This document shows, piece by piece, positions 1 through 7,925 of a DNA stretch of 64,000 bases. The notes under the pieces are model-generated. The model had not been told where the DNA came from, searched no databases, and worked only from the letters and a program-made list of their open reading frames with translations. The position numbers were made by a program, and so were the translations under genes. The stretch comes from Novosphingobium sp. CF614. GTDB lineage: Bacteria > Pseudomonadota > Alphaproteobacteria > Sphingomonadales > Sphingomonadaceae. Where the stretch lies: assembly GCF_900113255.1 (NCBI RefSeq), contig NZ_FOOR01000001.1, forward strand, positions 310,001 through 374,000, written 5' to 3'. Every line of letters starts with the position of its first letter. Positions within the stretch are counted from its first letter, which is position 1.

Positions 1-509
1 TTGGTGCCGTCGATCGCGGTCGAGGTCAGCGTGATCGTCTCGCCCGAGTTGGCGCCGGTCTGGATGTCGAAAGTGACGTCGGTGCCCGAGGTGGTCGAGA
101 ACAGCGTGTTGCCGTTGAACTCGGTCTGCGAGAGGACGTCGTCGATCTGCTCGGTCAGCGCGGTGACTTCAGACTGCATCGCGGTGCGGTCGGTATCCTG
201 GTAGGTCGCCGAGGAACCCTGGACCGCCAGTTCGCGGACGCGCTGGAGCATGTTGCTGACTTCCGAGAGCGCGCCATCGGCGGTCTGGGCCAGCGAAATG
301 CCGTCGTTGGCGTTGCGGATGCCCTGGCTCATGCCCTTGATCTGCGAGGTCATCGAGGTGGAGATGGCGAGGCCGGCGGCATCGTCCTTGGCCGAGTTGA
401 TGCGCTTGCCGGTGGACAGGCGCTCCATGACCGTGCTCTGCATCTTGCTGGCCGCGGTCGACGCGTTGGAAGCGCGGATCGCGCTGATGTTGGTATTGAT
501 GACTGACAT
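1..509 (-). CDS. fliC: Flagellin, N-terminal part (runs off left edge)
   Basis: This is the amino-terminal 169 or so residues of a flagellin, the subunit of the extracellular flagellar filament. Reading leftward from the ATG at 507-509, the protein begins [17 protein letters not shown] and contains the conserved N-terminal D0/D1 block ([21 protein letters not shown], followed by a [14 protein letters not shown] helix), which is diagnostic of flagellins. A GGGAGC Shine-Dalgarno lies at 516-521. The 3' end is outside the window, so length and C-terminal D0 domain cannot be judged. It is divergent from the sigma-54 activator gene at 780. The 270-bp gap between them carries repeat and palindrome motifs that are plausible operator sites. 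Which flagellin paralogue this is cannot be told. Confidence 0.96.
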   Translation of the reverse strand, partial: MSVINTNISAIRASNASTAASKMQSTVMERLSTGKRINSAKDDAAGLAISTSMTSQIKGMSQGIRNANDGISLAQTADGALSEVSNMLQRVRELAVQGSSATYQDTDRTAMQSEVTALTEQIDDVLSQTEFNGNTLFSTTSGTDVTFDIQTGANSGETITLTSTAIDGT

Positions 510-617
510 GTAAAAGCTCCCGTTAAGTGTCCCGAACTCCGGGCACCCTTGCCGGCCCATCCGGCGTGGCTGCCAACGCATAGACCGGCAACGGACCGGC
601 AAAATTAAGCCGCTTCG

Positions 618-650
618 TTGCCGGATGCTTGCCGGACGCTTGCCGGATGC
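618..650. repeat. Three tandem 11-bp repeats in flagellin/flbD intergenic region
   Basis: Three head-to-tail copies of TTGCCGGAYGC occupy 618-628, 629-639 and 640-650 and differ only at one pyrimidine. The 11-bp period is about one helical turn, so each copy presents the same face of the DNA. A related TTGCCG core recurs at 662-667. The location between a flagellin gene and its presumed activator suggests protein-binding sites (inference). Confidence 0.75.
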
Positions 651-661
651 CCTGCAGACGC

Positions 662-678
662 TTGCCGATTTACGGCAA
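662..678. promoter_or_regulatory. Palindromic operator candidate TTGCCG-N5-CGGCAA
   Basis: A perfect 6-bp inverted repeat, TTGCCG at 662-667 and CGGCAA at 673-678, is separated by ATTTA. It shares its half-site with the adjacent 11-bp repeats. It lies between the divergent flagellin and flbD-like genes, so it could be an autoregulatory or activator site for the FlbD-like protein. No convincing -24/-12 element could be fixed beside it. On the minus strand the best match has GG and GC 9 nt apart rather than 10. Confidence 0.4.
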
Positions 679-779
679 ATTTAGGGGTTAATACGGGGAC
701 TTAAATTTTCGATCCTTTGGACGTTTGGAACCCATAAGCGCCCTTGGAACTGGTTAATTCCACGGGGGACAATCGAGAC

Positions 780-2081
780 ATGGCCGCTCTGGCTCTTAAC
801 GATAAATTCGTGCGCCTGCATGGCCCGTTGGCCCAGCGCGCGGGGGCAATCGCAACTTCGCTTTTCGATTGTGGTGCAATCGAATTGCGCGACATCGCCG
901 ACGCTTCGCCGCTTCACCCGAAGATGCGCACCGTGCGGCTCGCCCGGGGACAGGCGACCGCGATCGGGCGCACCGGGCCGGAACAGGTCGATCTGACTTA
1001 CGGCGATCCGGTCAGCGAAGCCTCGCTCGCCATGCTGCTCGCCGCGATGGCCGGCCCCGAGGACCCGATCGCCGCCGATCCGGAAAGCCTTTCCGTCTTC
1101 GCGCTGGCCGAGCGACTCGCCGCCAGCAACATCCCGGTGCTCATCAACGGCCCGACCGGCACCGGCAAGGAAGTGCTCAGCCGCTTCATCCATTCGCGCA
1201 GCGATCGCCGCGACCGCCCGTTCATCGCCGTCAACTGCGCGGCGATGCCGGAAACCATGCTGGAGGCGATGCTGTTCGGCCACCAGAAGGGCGCCTTCAC
1301 CGGCGCCACCCAGGCGAGCGAAGGCTTCATGCGCGCCGCCGACGGCGGCACCCTGCTGCTCGACGAGATCGCCGAATTGCCGCTCCTGCTCCAGGCCAAG
1401 CTGCTGCGCGCGCTGCAGGAACAGGAAGTGGTGCCGATCGGCTCGACCCGTCCGATCAAGATCGACGTGCGGGTGATCGCCTGCGCCAACCGCGACCTGC
1501 CCACCGAAGTCGCCGAAGGCCGTTTCCGCGCCGACCTCTTCTATCGCCTCAACGTCTTCCCGCTGACGCTGAGCCCGCTGCGCGAACGCCCTGACGACAT
1601 CGCCCCGCTGGCTTTCGCGATGGCGCTGCGCCACGCGCCCGACCAGGCCCGCGTGCCGGTGCTGTCGGAAGGCGCCCTGGCCATGCTCAAGCTGCATTCC
1701 TGGCCGGGCAACGTGCGCGAACTGGAAAACGTCGTGCGCCGCGCGCTGCTGCTGTCCTTCGGCAAGGGCGTGATCGCCCCCGAGCACGTGGTCTTCGACA
1801 GCCCCGCCCGCCTCATCAACGCCCCGACGGCCGGATTCGGAGCCGGGTTCGGAACCGGCGGCGCGGAAATGCCGGAAGCCGAAACGCCCCGCAGGCTTTC
1901 CAGCGTGGTGCAGATCTCCGAAGCCCGCGCGATCATGGAAACGCTCGATGCCTGCGGTGGCAGCCGCATACGCGCCGCCCGCGAACTGGGCATTTCCGAA
2001 CGCACCTTGCGCTATCGCCTCGCTTCGCTGCGTGAGGCCGGGATCGAGATCGGCCGTACCGCCATGGGCGGCCGGCGATGA
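780..2081 (+). CDS. flbD: Sigma-54-dependent flagellar transcriptional activator (FlbD/FleQ-like)
   Basis: This is an enhancer-binding activator that remodels sigma-54 RNA polymerase, expected to switch on middle and late flagellar genes. The AAA+ core is intact: Walker A GPTGTGKE at about residues 124-131, the sigma-54 contact loop GAFTGA at 171-176, Walker B LLLDEIAEL, and a Fis-type helix-turn-helix near the C-terminus (ELGISERTLRYRL). The first 100 or so residues do not look like a normal phosphorylatable receiver, which resembles the degenerate receivers of FlbD/FleQ-type flagellar regulators. I chose ATG 780 because a GGGGGA lies about 10 nt upstream. A TTG-initiated start at 744 would add 12 residues. 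The stop overlaps fliE by 4 nt. Confidence 0.9.
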   Translation: MAALALNDKFVRLHGPLAQRAGAIATSLFDCGAIELRDIADASPLHPKMRTVRLARGQATAIGRTGPEQVDLTYGDPVSEASLAMLLAAMAGPEDPIAADPESLSVFALAERLAASNIPVLINGPTGTGKEVLSRFIHSRSDRRDRPFIAVNCAAMPETMLEAMLFGHQKGAFTGATQASEGFMRAADGGTLLLDEIAELPLLLQAKLLRALQEQEVVPIGSTRPIKIDVRVIACANRDLPTEVAEGRFRADLFYRLNVFPLTLSPLRERPDDIAPLAFAMALRHAPDQARVPVLSEGALAMLKLHSWPGNVRELENVVRRALLLSFGKGVIAPEHVVFDSPARLINAPTAGFGAGFGTGGAEMPEAETPRRLSSVVQISEARAIMETLDACGGSRIRAARELGISERTLRYRLASLREAGIEIGRTAMGGRR

Positions 2082-2455
2082 GCGGCATCTCCGGGATCGG
2101 CGGGGGCGCCGGCGGCATCCAGCAGATCATGGCCATGCGCCAGCAGATCATCCAGCGCAACGACCTGCTCAAGCAGCTCCATTCCACCCAGGGAACGGAC
2201 GCCGCCGCCGGCGCCACCAATGTGCAGGCCCCGGCGCAGGGCTTTGCCGACACGCTGAAGAACGCCCTCGACGGCGTCAACGCGGTGCAGGACAAGGCCG
2301 ATGGGCTGACCGAGGCCTACCAGAAAGGCGAAGTGACCGACGTCGCCAAGGTCATGCTCGCCCGCCAGGAAGCCGGCGTCGCCTTCGAGGCGACCCTGCA
2401 GGTCCGCAACAAGCTGCTGTCCGCCTACCAGGACATCATGCGGATGGGAGTCTGA
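2078..2455 (+). CDS. fliE: Flagellar hook-basal body protein FliE
   Basis: FliE joins the MS ring to the proximal rod and is exported by the flagellar type III apparatus. The 125-residue length is close to the family. The C-terminal half (DVAKVMLARQEAGVAFEATL, then VRNKLLSAYQDIMRMGV) is the conserved FliE block that packs like rod proteins, and the N-terminus is Gly-rich and flexible. The start overlaps the regulator stop in an ATGA, suggesting translational coupling. fliF follows 6 nt later. Confidence 0.95.
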   Translation: MSGISGIGGGAGGIQQIMAMRQQIIQRNDLLKQLHSTQGTDAAAGATNVQAPAQGFADTLKNALDGVNAVQDKADGLTEAYQKGEVTDVAKVMLARQEAGVAFEATLQVRNKLLSAYQDIMRMGV

Positions 2456-2461
2456 TAGGAC

Positions 2462-4234
2462 ATGTCCGATCTCGTTCCCGCGACATCCGGCGGCGCCCAG
2501 GGTTCCACGCTTCCCCCACGCTCCTCGATGTTCGCGCCCTTCACCGATCCGGCCGGCGGCAGCGTGCTCACGCGCCTGTCCGCCTTCACCGCCCAGCCTC
2601 CGGTCAGGAAGATGCTTCCCGTCTTCGTCGGTCTGTCGGCGGTCGGCGGCGCGCTGCTTGCCTGGAGCGCGATGGCGCCATCGCCGCAGCGCACGCTCTA
2701 CGCGCAGCTCGGCGACAGCGAGCGCGCCGGTGTTGCCGCCGCGCTCGACCAGGCCGCGATCGACTATCACATCGACAGTTCGACCGGCGCGCTGACCGTC
2801 TCCGAGGGCGATTTCTACAAGGCGCGCATGCTGGTCGCTTCCGATGGCGCGCTGGCAACGCCCGAGACCGGCGACCAGATGCTCGACAAGCTGCCGATGG
2901 GCGCCAGCCGCACGCTGGAGGGCGAGCGCCTGCGTTCGGCGCGCGAGCGCGATCTGCAGCTCACCATCATGGAGATCGACGGCGTCGATTCGGTTCGCGT
3001 CCATCTGGCCCAGGGCGAAAAGTCCGTCTTCGTGCGTGACAACACACCGCCCACCGCCTCGGTCATGGTGCGCCTGAAATCCGGCCGGCAGCTGAGCGAA
3101 AGCCAGGTCAGCGCGATCGTCAACCTCGTCGCCGGGTCGGTCCCGGGCCTTTCGGCCGATGCGGTGCGCGTGGCCGACCAGCACGGCCGCCTGCTTTCCG
3201 AAAGCGGCGGGGCCGAATCCGATCGGCTCGACTTGCAGACACGCATGGAAAGCAAGCTGCGCGACCAAGTTTCCCAATTGCTGGGCCCAATGCTGGGCGA
3301 CGGCAACTTCACGTCCGAGATCCAGGTCGAGCTCGACATGAACGAAGTGACCGCCGCGCGCGAAAGCTACGACAAGGACGGCGTGGTCCGTACCGAGACA
3401 CAGCAGCAGTCGCAATCGACCGGCCCCGGACAGGCGGCCGGCGTGCCCGGCGTGCTCGCCAATACCCCGCCATCGGCGACCCAGGCGACGCCAACGGCGC
3501 CGCAGGGCACCCCGCCCGCGCCGGCCACCCCATCGAACAACGGTGAATCATCCACTTCCCGCACTTACGAGCTCGGCCGCGAGGTTTCGGTCTCGAACAG
3601 CGGCCCGGGCGCCATCAAGCGCCTCTCGGTCGCCGTCGCGATCAGCGCCGACGCCATGAAAGGCGCCAAGGCCCAGGATCTCAAGGACCTGGAAGCGCTG
3701 GTCAGCGCCGCGGTCGGCGCCAGCGCACAGCGCGGCGACCAGGTCAAGGTCCTGACCCGCAGCTTCGAGCAGGGGCCCGACGACGAGGCGCTGCCGTTCT
3801 ACGAGACCGGCTGGTTCGCCATGATCGTGCGCAACGGCGCGGCGGTCCTGGCCGTGCTGCTGGTCCTGATGCTCGGCGTGCGGCCGATGGTCAAGGCGCT
3901 GCGCGGCGACAAGCCCGAGAAGGCCAAGACAGGGAAAGGCAAGAAGGCCAGCGGCGCCGATGGCGATGACGGGCCGGACGACGACGATCTGGGCGAAGCC
4001 CCGCCGCGCGGCCGCGAGGGCCAGCCGGCTCCGCCGCCGCCGTTGCCGCGCCGGTCCGAGATTCCGGGCGTGGACGGCGTCGATATCGAGATCAACCGCT
4101 CCGACGTCCTGAGCCGCCAGCTCGACCTTGCCCAGCGGCTCGTCGCCGAGCGGCCGGGCAGCGCCGTCGCGGCGCTGCGCCAGATGCTCAACGATCCTCC
4201 GGCCGAGGCCAATCCCAAGCAGGAAGCCGCCTGA
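2462..4234 (+). CDS. fliF: Flagellar MS-ring protein FliF
   Basis: FliF assembles the inner-membrane MS ring on which rotor and export apparatus are built. The 590 residues show the expected plan. There is a cytoplasmic N-terminus, then a first transmembrane helix near residues 46-66. The periplasmic ring-building region contains the family block RTLEGERLRSARERDLQLTI, followed by a Pro/Thr-rich insert at about 320-360. A second membrane helix lies near 448-470. The acidic cytoplasmic tail includes a Lys/Asp-rich linker and a C-terminal segment that docks FliG. It is joined to fliG by a 1-nt overlap (TGATG). Confidence 0.97.
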   Translation: MSDLVPATSGGAQGSTLPPRSSMFAPFTDPAGGSVLTRLSAFTAQPPVRKMLPVFVGLSAVGGALLAWSAMAPSPQRTLYAQLGDSERAGVAAALDQAAIDYHIDSSTGALTVSEGDFYKARMLVASDGALATPETGDQMLDKLPMGASRTLEGERLRSARERDLQLTIMEIDGVDSVRVHLAQGEKSVFVRDNTPPTASVMVRLKSGRQLSESQVSAIVNLVAGSVPGLSADAVRVADQHGRLLSESGGAESDRLDLQTRMESKLRDQVSQLLGPMLGDGNFTSEIQVELDMNEVTAARESYDKDGVVRTETQQQSQSTGPGQAAGVPGVLANTPPSATQATPTAPQGTPPAPATPSNNGESSTSRTYELGREVSVSNSGPGAIKRLSVAVAISADAMKGAKAQDLKDLEALVSAAVGASAQRGDQVKVLTRSFEQGPDDEALPFYETGWFAMIVRNGAAVLAVLLVLMLGVRPMVKALRGDKPEKAKTGKGKKASGADGDDGPDDDDLGEAPPRGREGQPAPPPPLPRRSEIPGVDGVDIEINRSDVLSRQLDLAQRLVAERPGSAVAALRQMLNDPPAEANPKQEAA

Positions 4235-5241
4235 TGAGTGAAGTCGTACCCCTGCGCGCGGCGGACAATGCCGCGGTCATGATGATGCTGCTCGACGAGG
4301 ACCAGACCACCCGGATCCTGGCCGAGCTGGAGCCCGAGGAACTGCGCCTGCTGGGCGAGAAGATGTGCGCCCTGGGCGAGATCGGGCCGGAAGTGATCGC
4401 CGAGGCGATCGCCGGTTTCGTCGACAAGACCGAGAAGCTCGGCCTGGTCGCGCACAACCGCGTCGGCCAGGTGCGCTCGATGATGAACCGCGCGATCGGC
4501 GAGGTGAAAACCGAGAACACGATGCGCTGGATCCTGCCCGACGAACCGCAGGGATCGACCCTGGAACTGGCGCGCTGGCTCACGCCCGAGGCGCTGGTGC
4601 CGCTGGTCAAGGGCGAGCATCCGCAGGCCATCGCCGTGCTGCTGGTCCAGCTCGACCCCGAAGTCGCCGCCGAAGTGCTGCATTCGCTTCCGCCCCAGGC
4701 GCAGCCCGAGATCGTCCACCGCATCGCCACGCTGGGTCCCGTCGCGCCCGAGGCGATCGAGATGCTGGAGGAACTGCTCGCTCGCCGCATCACCGAATGC
4801 CACGGCCAGCGCCCCTTGCAGATGGGCGGCACGCGCGAGGCGGCGGATATCATCAACGGCGCCGGAAAGGTTGCCGAAAAGCGCATCATGGGCGAACTCA
4901 ACAAGCTCGACAAGGCACTCGCCAAGAAGATCGAGGAGGAAATGTTCAAGTTCGAACACCTCTTCGTGCTCGATCCGATGGCCATGGGCACGCTGCTGCG
5001 CGACATTCCCAACGACACCCTGATCGATGCCCTCAAGGGCATCGGCGAGGAGGAACGCAACGTCTTCTTCCGCGCCATGTCGAGCCGCGCCGCCGACGGC
5101 GTCAAGGACGAGATCGCCGCCCGCGGCCGTACCAAGCTGGCCGATGTCGTCTCCGCGCAGAAGGAAATCGTGATGATCGCCCGCAGGCTCGCGGCGGACG
5201 GCTCGATCGTGTTCGGTTCGGGCGATGACGACTATGTCTAA
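4234..5241 (+). CDS. fliG: Flagellar motor switch protein FliG
   Basis: FliG is the rotor component that contacts the stator. At 335 residues it has normal length. The middle ARM domain carries the EHPQAIAVLLVQLDP motif around residues 128-143. The C-terminal domain contains the charged torque helix region (FVLDPMAMGTLLRDIPNDTLI and SRAADGVKDEIAARG). It lies between fliF and fliH as in most alphaproteobacterial operons. Its 3' end overlaps fliH by about 17 nt. Confidence 0.97.
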   Translation: MSEVVPLRAADNAAVMMMLLDEDQTTRILAELEPEELRLLGEKMCALGEIGPEVIAEAIAGFVDKTEKLGLVAHNRVGQVRSMMNRAIGEVKTENTMRWILPDEPQGSTLELARWLTPEALVPLVKGEHPQAIAVLLVQLDPEVAAEVLHSLPPQAQPEIVHRIATLGPVAPEAIEMLEELLARRITECHGQRPLQMGGTREAADIINGAGKVAEKRIMGELNKLDKALAKKIEEEMFKFEHLFVLDPMAMGTLLRDIPNDTLIDALKGIGEEERNVFFRAMSSRAADGVKDEIAARGRTKLADVVSAQKEIVMIARRLAADGSIVFGSGDDDYV

Positions 5242-5863
5242 CCTGGGGTTTCCGGTTCCCAGGCCCGGCTTCAACCTGCTCGAAGTGCTGGGACAGGCCG
5301 GCGGGTTCACGCCCGATACGCGTTTCGGCGGGACTTTGCCGATACCCGAGCCGGCGCCCCGGCCCGAACCGGTGGCCATCGAGGAAGAGGCACCCGATCC
5401 GGTCGCCGAGGCCTTTGCCGCCGGCTTCGCCGCCGGCCACGAGCAGGCGCGCGGCGAAGCCGAGGCCCGCGCCGCCGCCGATGCCGCCGCGCGGGAAGGG
5501 CTGATGCTTTCGTTCCACCGGTTCGACAACGCGCTGGAAGAGGAACTGCGCCTGCGCCTGCGCGATACCGTCGCCGCGCTGTGCGAGGCTTCGATCGCGC
5601 CGCTCGCGCTCGACGAGGAAGCGCTGCTGCGCCGCATCGCCCGCGCCGTCTCGATGCTCGCCCGCGCTGACGACGAGCGGGTGATCCGTCTCCATCCCGA
5701 AGATCTCGGCCTGGTCTCCCCGCGCCTTTCCGCCGAATGGCAGGTGCAGCCCGATCCGAAGCTGGAACGCGGCACGATCCGCATCGAAAGCGCCAACGGC
5801 GGCGTCGAGGACGGTCCCGCGACCTGGCGGCTGGCCATTGCCGAGGCGCTTCAGCAATGCTGA
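5225..5863 (+). CDS. fliH: Flagellar export ATPase regulator FliH
   Basis: FliH binds the export ATPase FliI and tethers it at the base of the export gate. The 212-residue protein has an N-terminal Pro-rich segment, then an Ala/Glu-rich helical stretch with AxxxG-like spacing at about 57-90 (AEAFAAGFAAGHEQARGEAE) typical of FliH. The globular C-terminal domain ends with DGPATWRLAIAEALQQ. A second ATG nine nucleotides downstream (5234) is an alternative start. The family is poorly conserved, so the call also rests on its place between fliG and fliI. Confidence 0.85.
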   Translation: MTTMSNLGFPVPRPGFNLLEVLGQAGGFTPDTRFGGTLPIPEPAPRPEPVAIEEEAPDPVAEAFAAGFAAGHEQARGEAEARAAADAAAREGLMLSFHRFDNALEEELRLRLRDTVAALCEASIAPLALDEEALLRRIARAVSMLARADDERVIRLHPEDLGLVSPRLSAEWQVQPDPKLERGTIRIESANGGVEDGPATWRLAIAEALQQC

Positions 5864-7179
5864 AGCTGTGGGAACCCATCCTCACCGACATGGCGGTCGA
5901 ACGGGTCGATCTGGCGCCGCGCCGCTTCGGCCGCGTCACCGCCTGCGACGGCGGCCTGCTGGAAGTGAGCGGGTTGACGGTGCCGGTCGGCGCGATGTGC
6001 CGCATCGTCCAGGGCCGCAACACGACGCTGTCCGCCGAAGTCATCGGCTTTCGCAACGGCCGCACCATGATGATGTTGCTGGGCGACACCATCCTGCTGC
6101 GCCCCGGCGCCCGCGTCTGTCCGCAGGGACGGCCCGGCATGCTGCCGGTGGGCGAGAGCTTTCTGGGCCGCGCGGTCGACGGCGAGGGCCTGCCGATCGA
6201 CGGCGGGGCGCCGATCCACAGCCGGCTCGAATGGCCGGCCGGCGGCGTGCGCACTTCCGCGCTGGACCGCAGCCCGGTGCGCGAATGCTTCGACACCGGC
6301 GTGCGCGCGCTCAATGCGCTCACCACCTTCGGCGTCGGCCAGCGCATCGGCGTGATGGCCGGCTCGGGCGTCGGCAAGTCGGTGCTGATCGACATGATCG
6401 CGCGCGGCTCCAGCGCCGATATCGTCATCGTCGGCCTCATCGGCGAGCGCGCGCGCGAGGTGTCGGACTTCGTCGAGCGGCACATGAACGCCGACAAGAA
6501 GGACAAGACCGTGGTGGTAGCCGTGCCTGCCGACCACGCCCCCAACCTGCGTCTGCGCGGGGCGATGCTCGCAACCTCGATGGCCGAGCATTTCCGCGCC
6601 CAGGGCAAGCGGGTGCTGCTCATCATGGACAGCCTGACCCGCGTCGCCCATGCCGCGCGCGAGATCGGCCTGCTGCTGGGCGAACCCGGCGCGGCGCGTG
6701 GCTATCCGCCCTCGGCGCTCGCCACGATCACCAAGCTGGTGGAGCGCGCGGGCAATTCGGCGGCGACCGGGGGCTCGATCACCGGGCTCTACACGGTGCT
6801 CGCCGACGGCGACAACCAGGACGACCCGGTGGTCGATACCGCCCGCTCGATCCTTGACGGGCATATCGTGCTCTCGCGCGACCTCGCCCAGCGCGGCCAG
6901 TATCCGGCGGTCGACATCGCCGCCTCGCTCAGCCGCGTGATGAACGACATCGTCCCGCCCCGCCACCAGCAGCTCGCCCGCGAGTTCCGCGCCCTGACCG
7001 CCAGCTACGAGGCCAACCGCGACCTGGTGCTGATGGGCGCCTACCGCGCCGGCGCCGACCACCAGCTCGACCGCGCCATCGCCATGCACGAATTGCTGAC
7101 CGCATTCCTGTGCCAGCCGGCCCGCGACACCATCGACCTCGACGACAGCGCGGCGCAGCTTTCGGCGCTGCTGGGATGA
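5857..7179 (+). CDS. fliI: Flagellum-specific ATP synthase FliI
   Basis: FliI is the hexameric F1-beta-like ATPase of the flagellar type III export machine. The 440-residue protein begins MLKLWEPILTDMAVERV. It has Walker A GSGVGKS at about 169-175, the RAREVSDFVERH region, Walker B VLLIMDSLTRVA, and the family signature GEPGAARGYPPS. I used the ATG at 5857, which overlaps the end of fliH by 7 nt, rather than an upstream in-frame ATG buried in fliH. It is followed by a 286-nt gap holding a long inverted repeat. Confidence 0.97.
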   Translation: MLKLWEPILTDMAVERVDLAPRRFGRVTACDGGLLEVSGLTVPVGAMCRIVQGRNTTLSAEVIGFRNGRTMMMLLGDTILLRPGARVCPQGRPGMLPVGESFLGRAVDGEGLPIDGGAPIHSRLEWPAGGVRTSALDRSPVRECFDTGVRALNALTTFGVGQRIGVMAGSGVGKSVLIDMIARGSSADIVIVGLIGERAREVSDFVERHMNADKKDKTVVVAVPADHAPNLRLRGAMLATSMAEHFRAQGKRVLLIMDSLTRVAHAAREIGLLLGEPGAARGYPPSALATITKLVERAGNSAATGGSITGLYTVLADGDNQDDPVVDTARSILDGHIVLSRDLAQRGQYPAVDIAASLSRVMNDIVPPRHQQLAREFRALTASYEANRDLVLMGAYRAGADHQLDRAIAMHELLTAFLCQPARDTIDLDDSAAQLSALLG

Positions 7180-7264
7180 CGTCCGGCGCGGCATCTTCCC
7201 CGGGCGCGAGTCGGATTCCTTCGAAGTTTCACGCGGCGGCGCGGGCGCGCGGAACAGAAAAGGA

Positions 7265-7415
7265 TTTCGCGCAAAGGCGCAAAGGCGCGAAGGGACCGTG
7301 CTTGCGGCGAAGCCGTTTTCCAGACATCCGCCCGCTTCAGGCACAACGTTTGGTCGGTATAAAAGCGCCTGCGGCGCAGCGCGACCCCTTCGCGCCTTTG
7401 CGCCTTTGCGCGAAA
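7265..7415. repeat. Perfect 30-bp inverted repeat flanking a 91-nt spacer
   Basis: The arms at 7265-7294 and 7386-7415 are exact reverse complements over 30 bp and are themselves built from the unit GCGCAAAGGC. They flank 91 nt with no ORF of note. The element sits between fliI and fliJ, inside an otherwise tightly packed operon. It could form a very large hairpin in the transcript, or be a REP/MITE-like dispersed element (inference). Confidence 0.9.
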
Positions 7416-7465
7416 CTCAAATTCTCCGCGTCTCCGCCCCCCCGCCCCTCCGCGAGGCCGGGGAT

Positions 7466-7891
7466 ATGAAGGAAGAGCGCAAGCGGCTCGCCCGGCTCCA
7501 CCGGCTGGAAAAAATCCGCGACATCGCCAAGCAGACCGCCGCTGCGGAAGCGGCGCGGGCGGAAAGCACGCTTTCGCAGTTGCGCACCCTCTCCGATCGC
7601 ACGCGGCGGCTCGCCTCCGACTATGCCAACCGCCGCGAAGCCGCGGACGGCGCCGCGCTGCACCAGCTGGGCAGCTTCGTCAGCGGCTTGCAGGCGCTCA
7701 GCCGCACCACCGACGGCGACGCCCTGCGCGCGCAGTCGATCGCCGATGCCAAGCAGCAGCAGCTCGCCGAGGCCGAGCGCCGCCGCGCCGCCATCGAGGA
7801 ACGCGCCGCGCTTCAGGCGCGCCTGATCGCCAAGGCCGCGCACCAGCCCATCCTGAGCGGCAGAAAGACATCTGGCACGGGTCTTGAATAG
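7466..7891 (+). CDS. fliJ: Flagellar export protein FliJ-like
   Basis: This is a small, highly charged helical protein of 141 residues, starting MKEERKRLARLHRLEKIRDIAKQ. It has heptad-rich coiled-coil segments over most of its length, a hallmark of FliJ, the central stalk of the FliI ATPase and escort for export chaperones. The ATG at 7466 is taken because upstream in-frame codons fall in the inverted-repeat element and look non-coding. Primary sequence is weakly conserved in this family, so location between fliI and fliK is the main support. Confidence 0.75.
   Translation: MKEERKRLARLHRLEKIRDIAKQTAAAEAARAESTLSQLRTLSDRTRRLASDYANRREAADGAALHQLGSFVSGLQALSRTTDGDALRAQSIADAKQQQLAEAERRRAAIEERAALQARLIAKAAHQPILSGRKTSGTGLE
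7873..7888 (+). promoter_or_regulatory. Candidate sigma-54 promoter upstream of fliK
   Basis: TGGCACG-N4-TTGAA matches the -24/-12 consensus TGGCACG-N4-TTGCA except for A in place of the -12 C. GG is at 7874-7875. The element overlaps the last codons of fliJ, and predicted transcription would start near 7899, about 27 nt before the fliK ATG. A FlbD/FleQ-like activator is encoded in the same cluster. The imperfect -12 dinucleotide lowers confidence. Confidence 0.5.
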
Positions 7892-7925
7892 AGTCCGGCG
7901 TCGCCACGACGAGGACCCCTGTCGC

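Noticed and set aside
618..650. CRISPR-like array
   Set aside because: The repeats are 11 bp and directly adjacent, with no spacers; no cas genes are seen.
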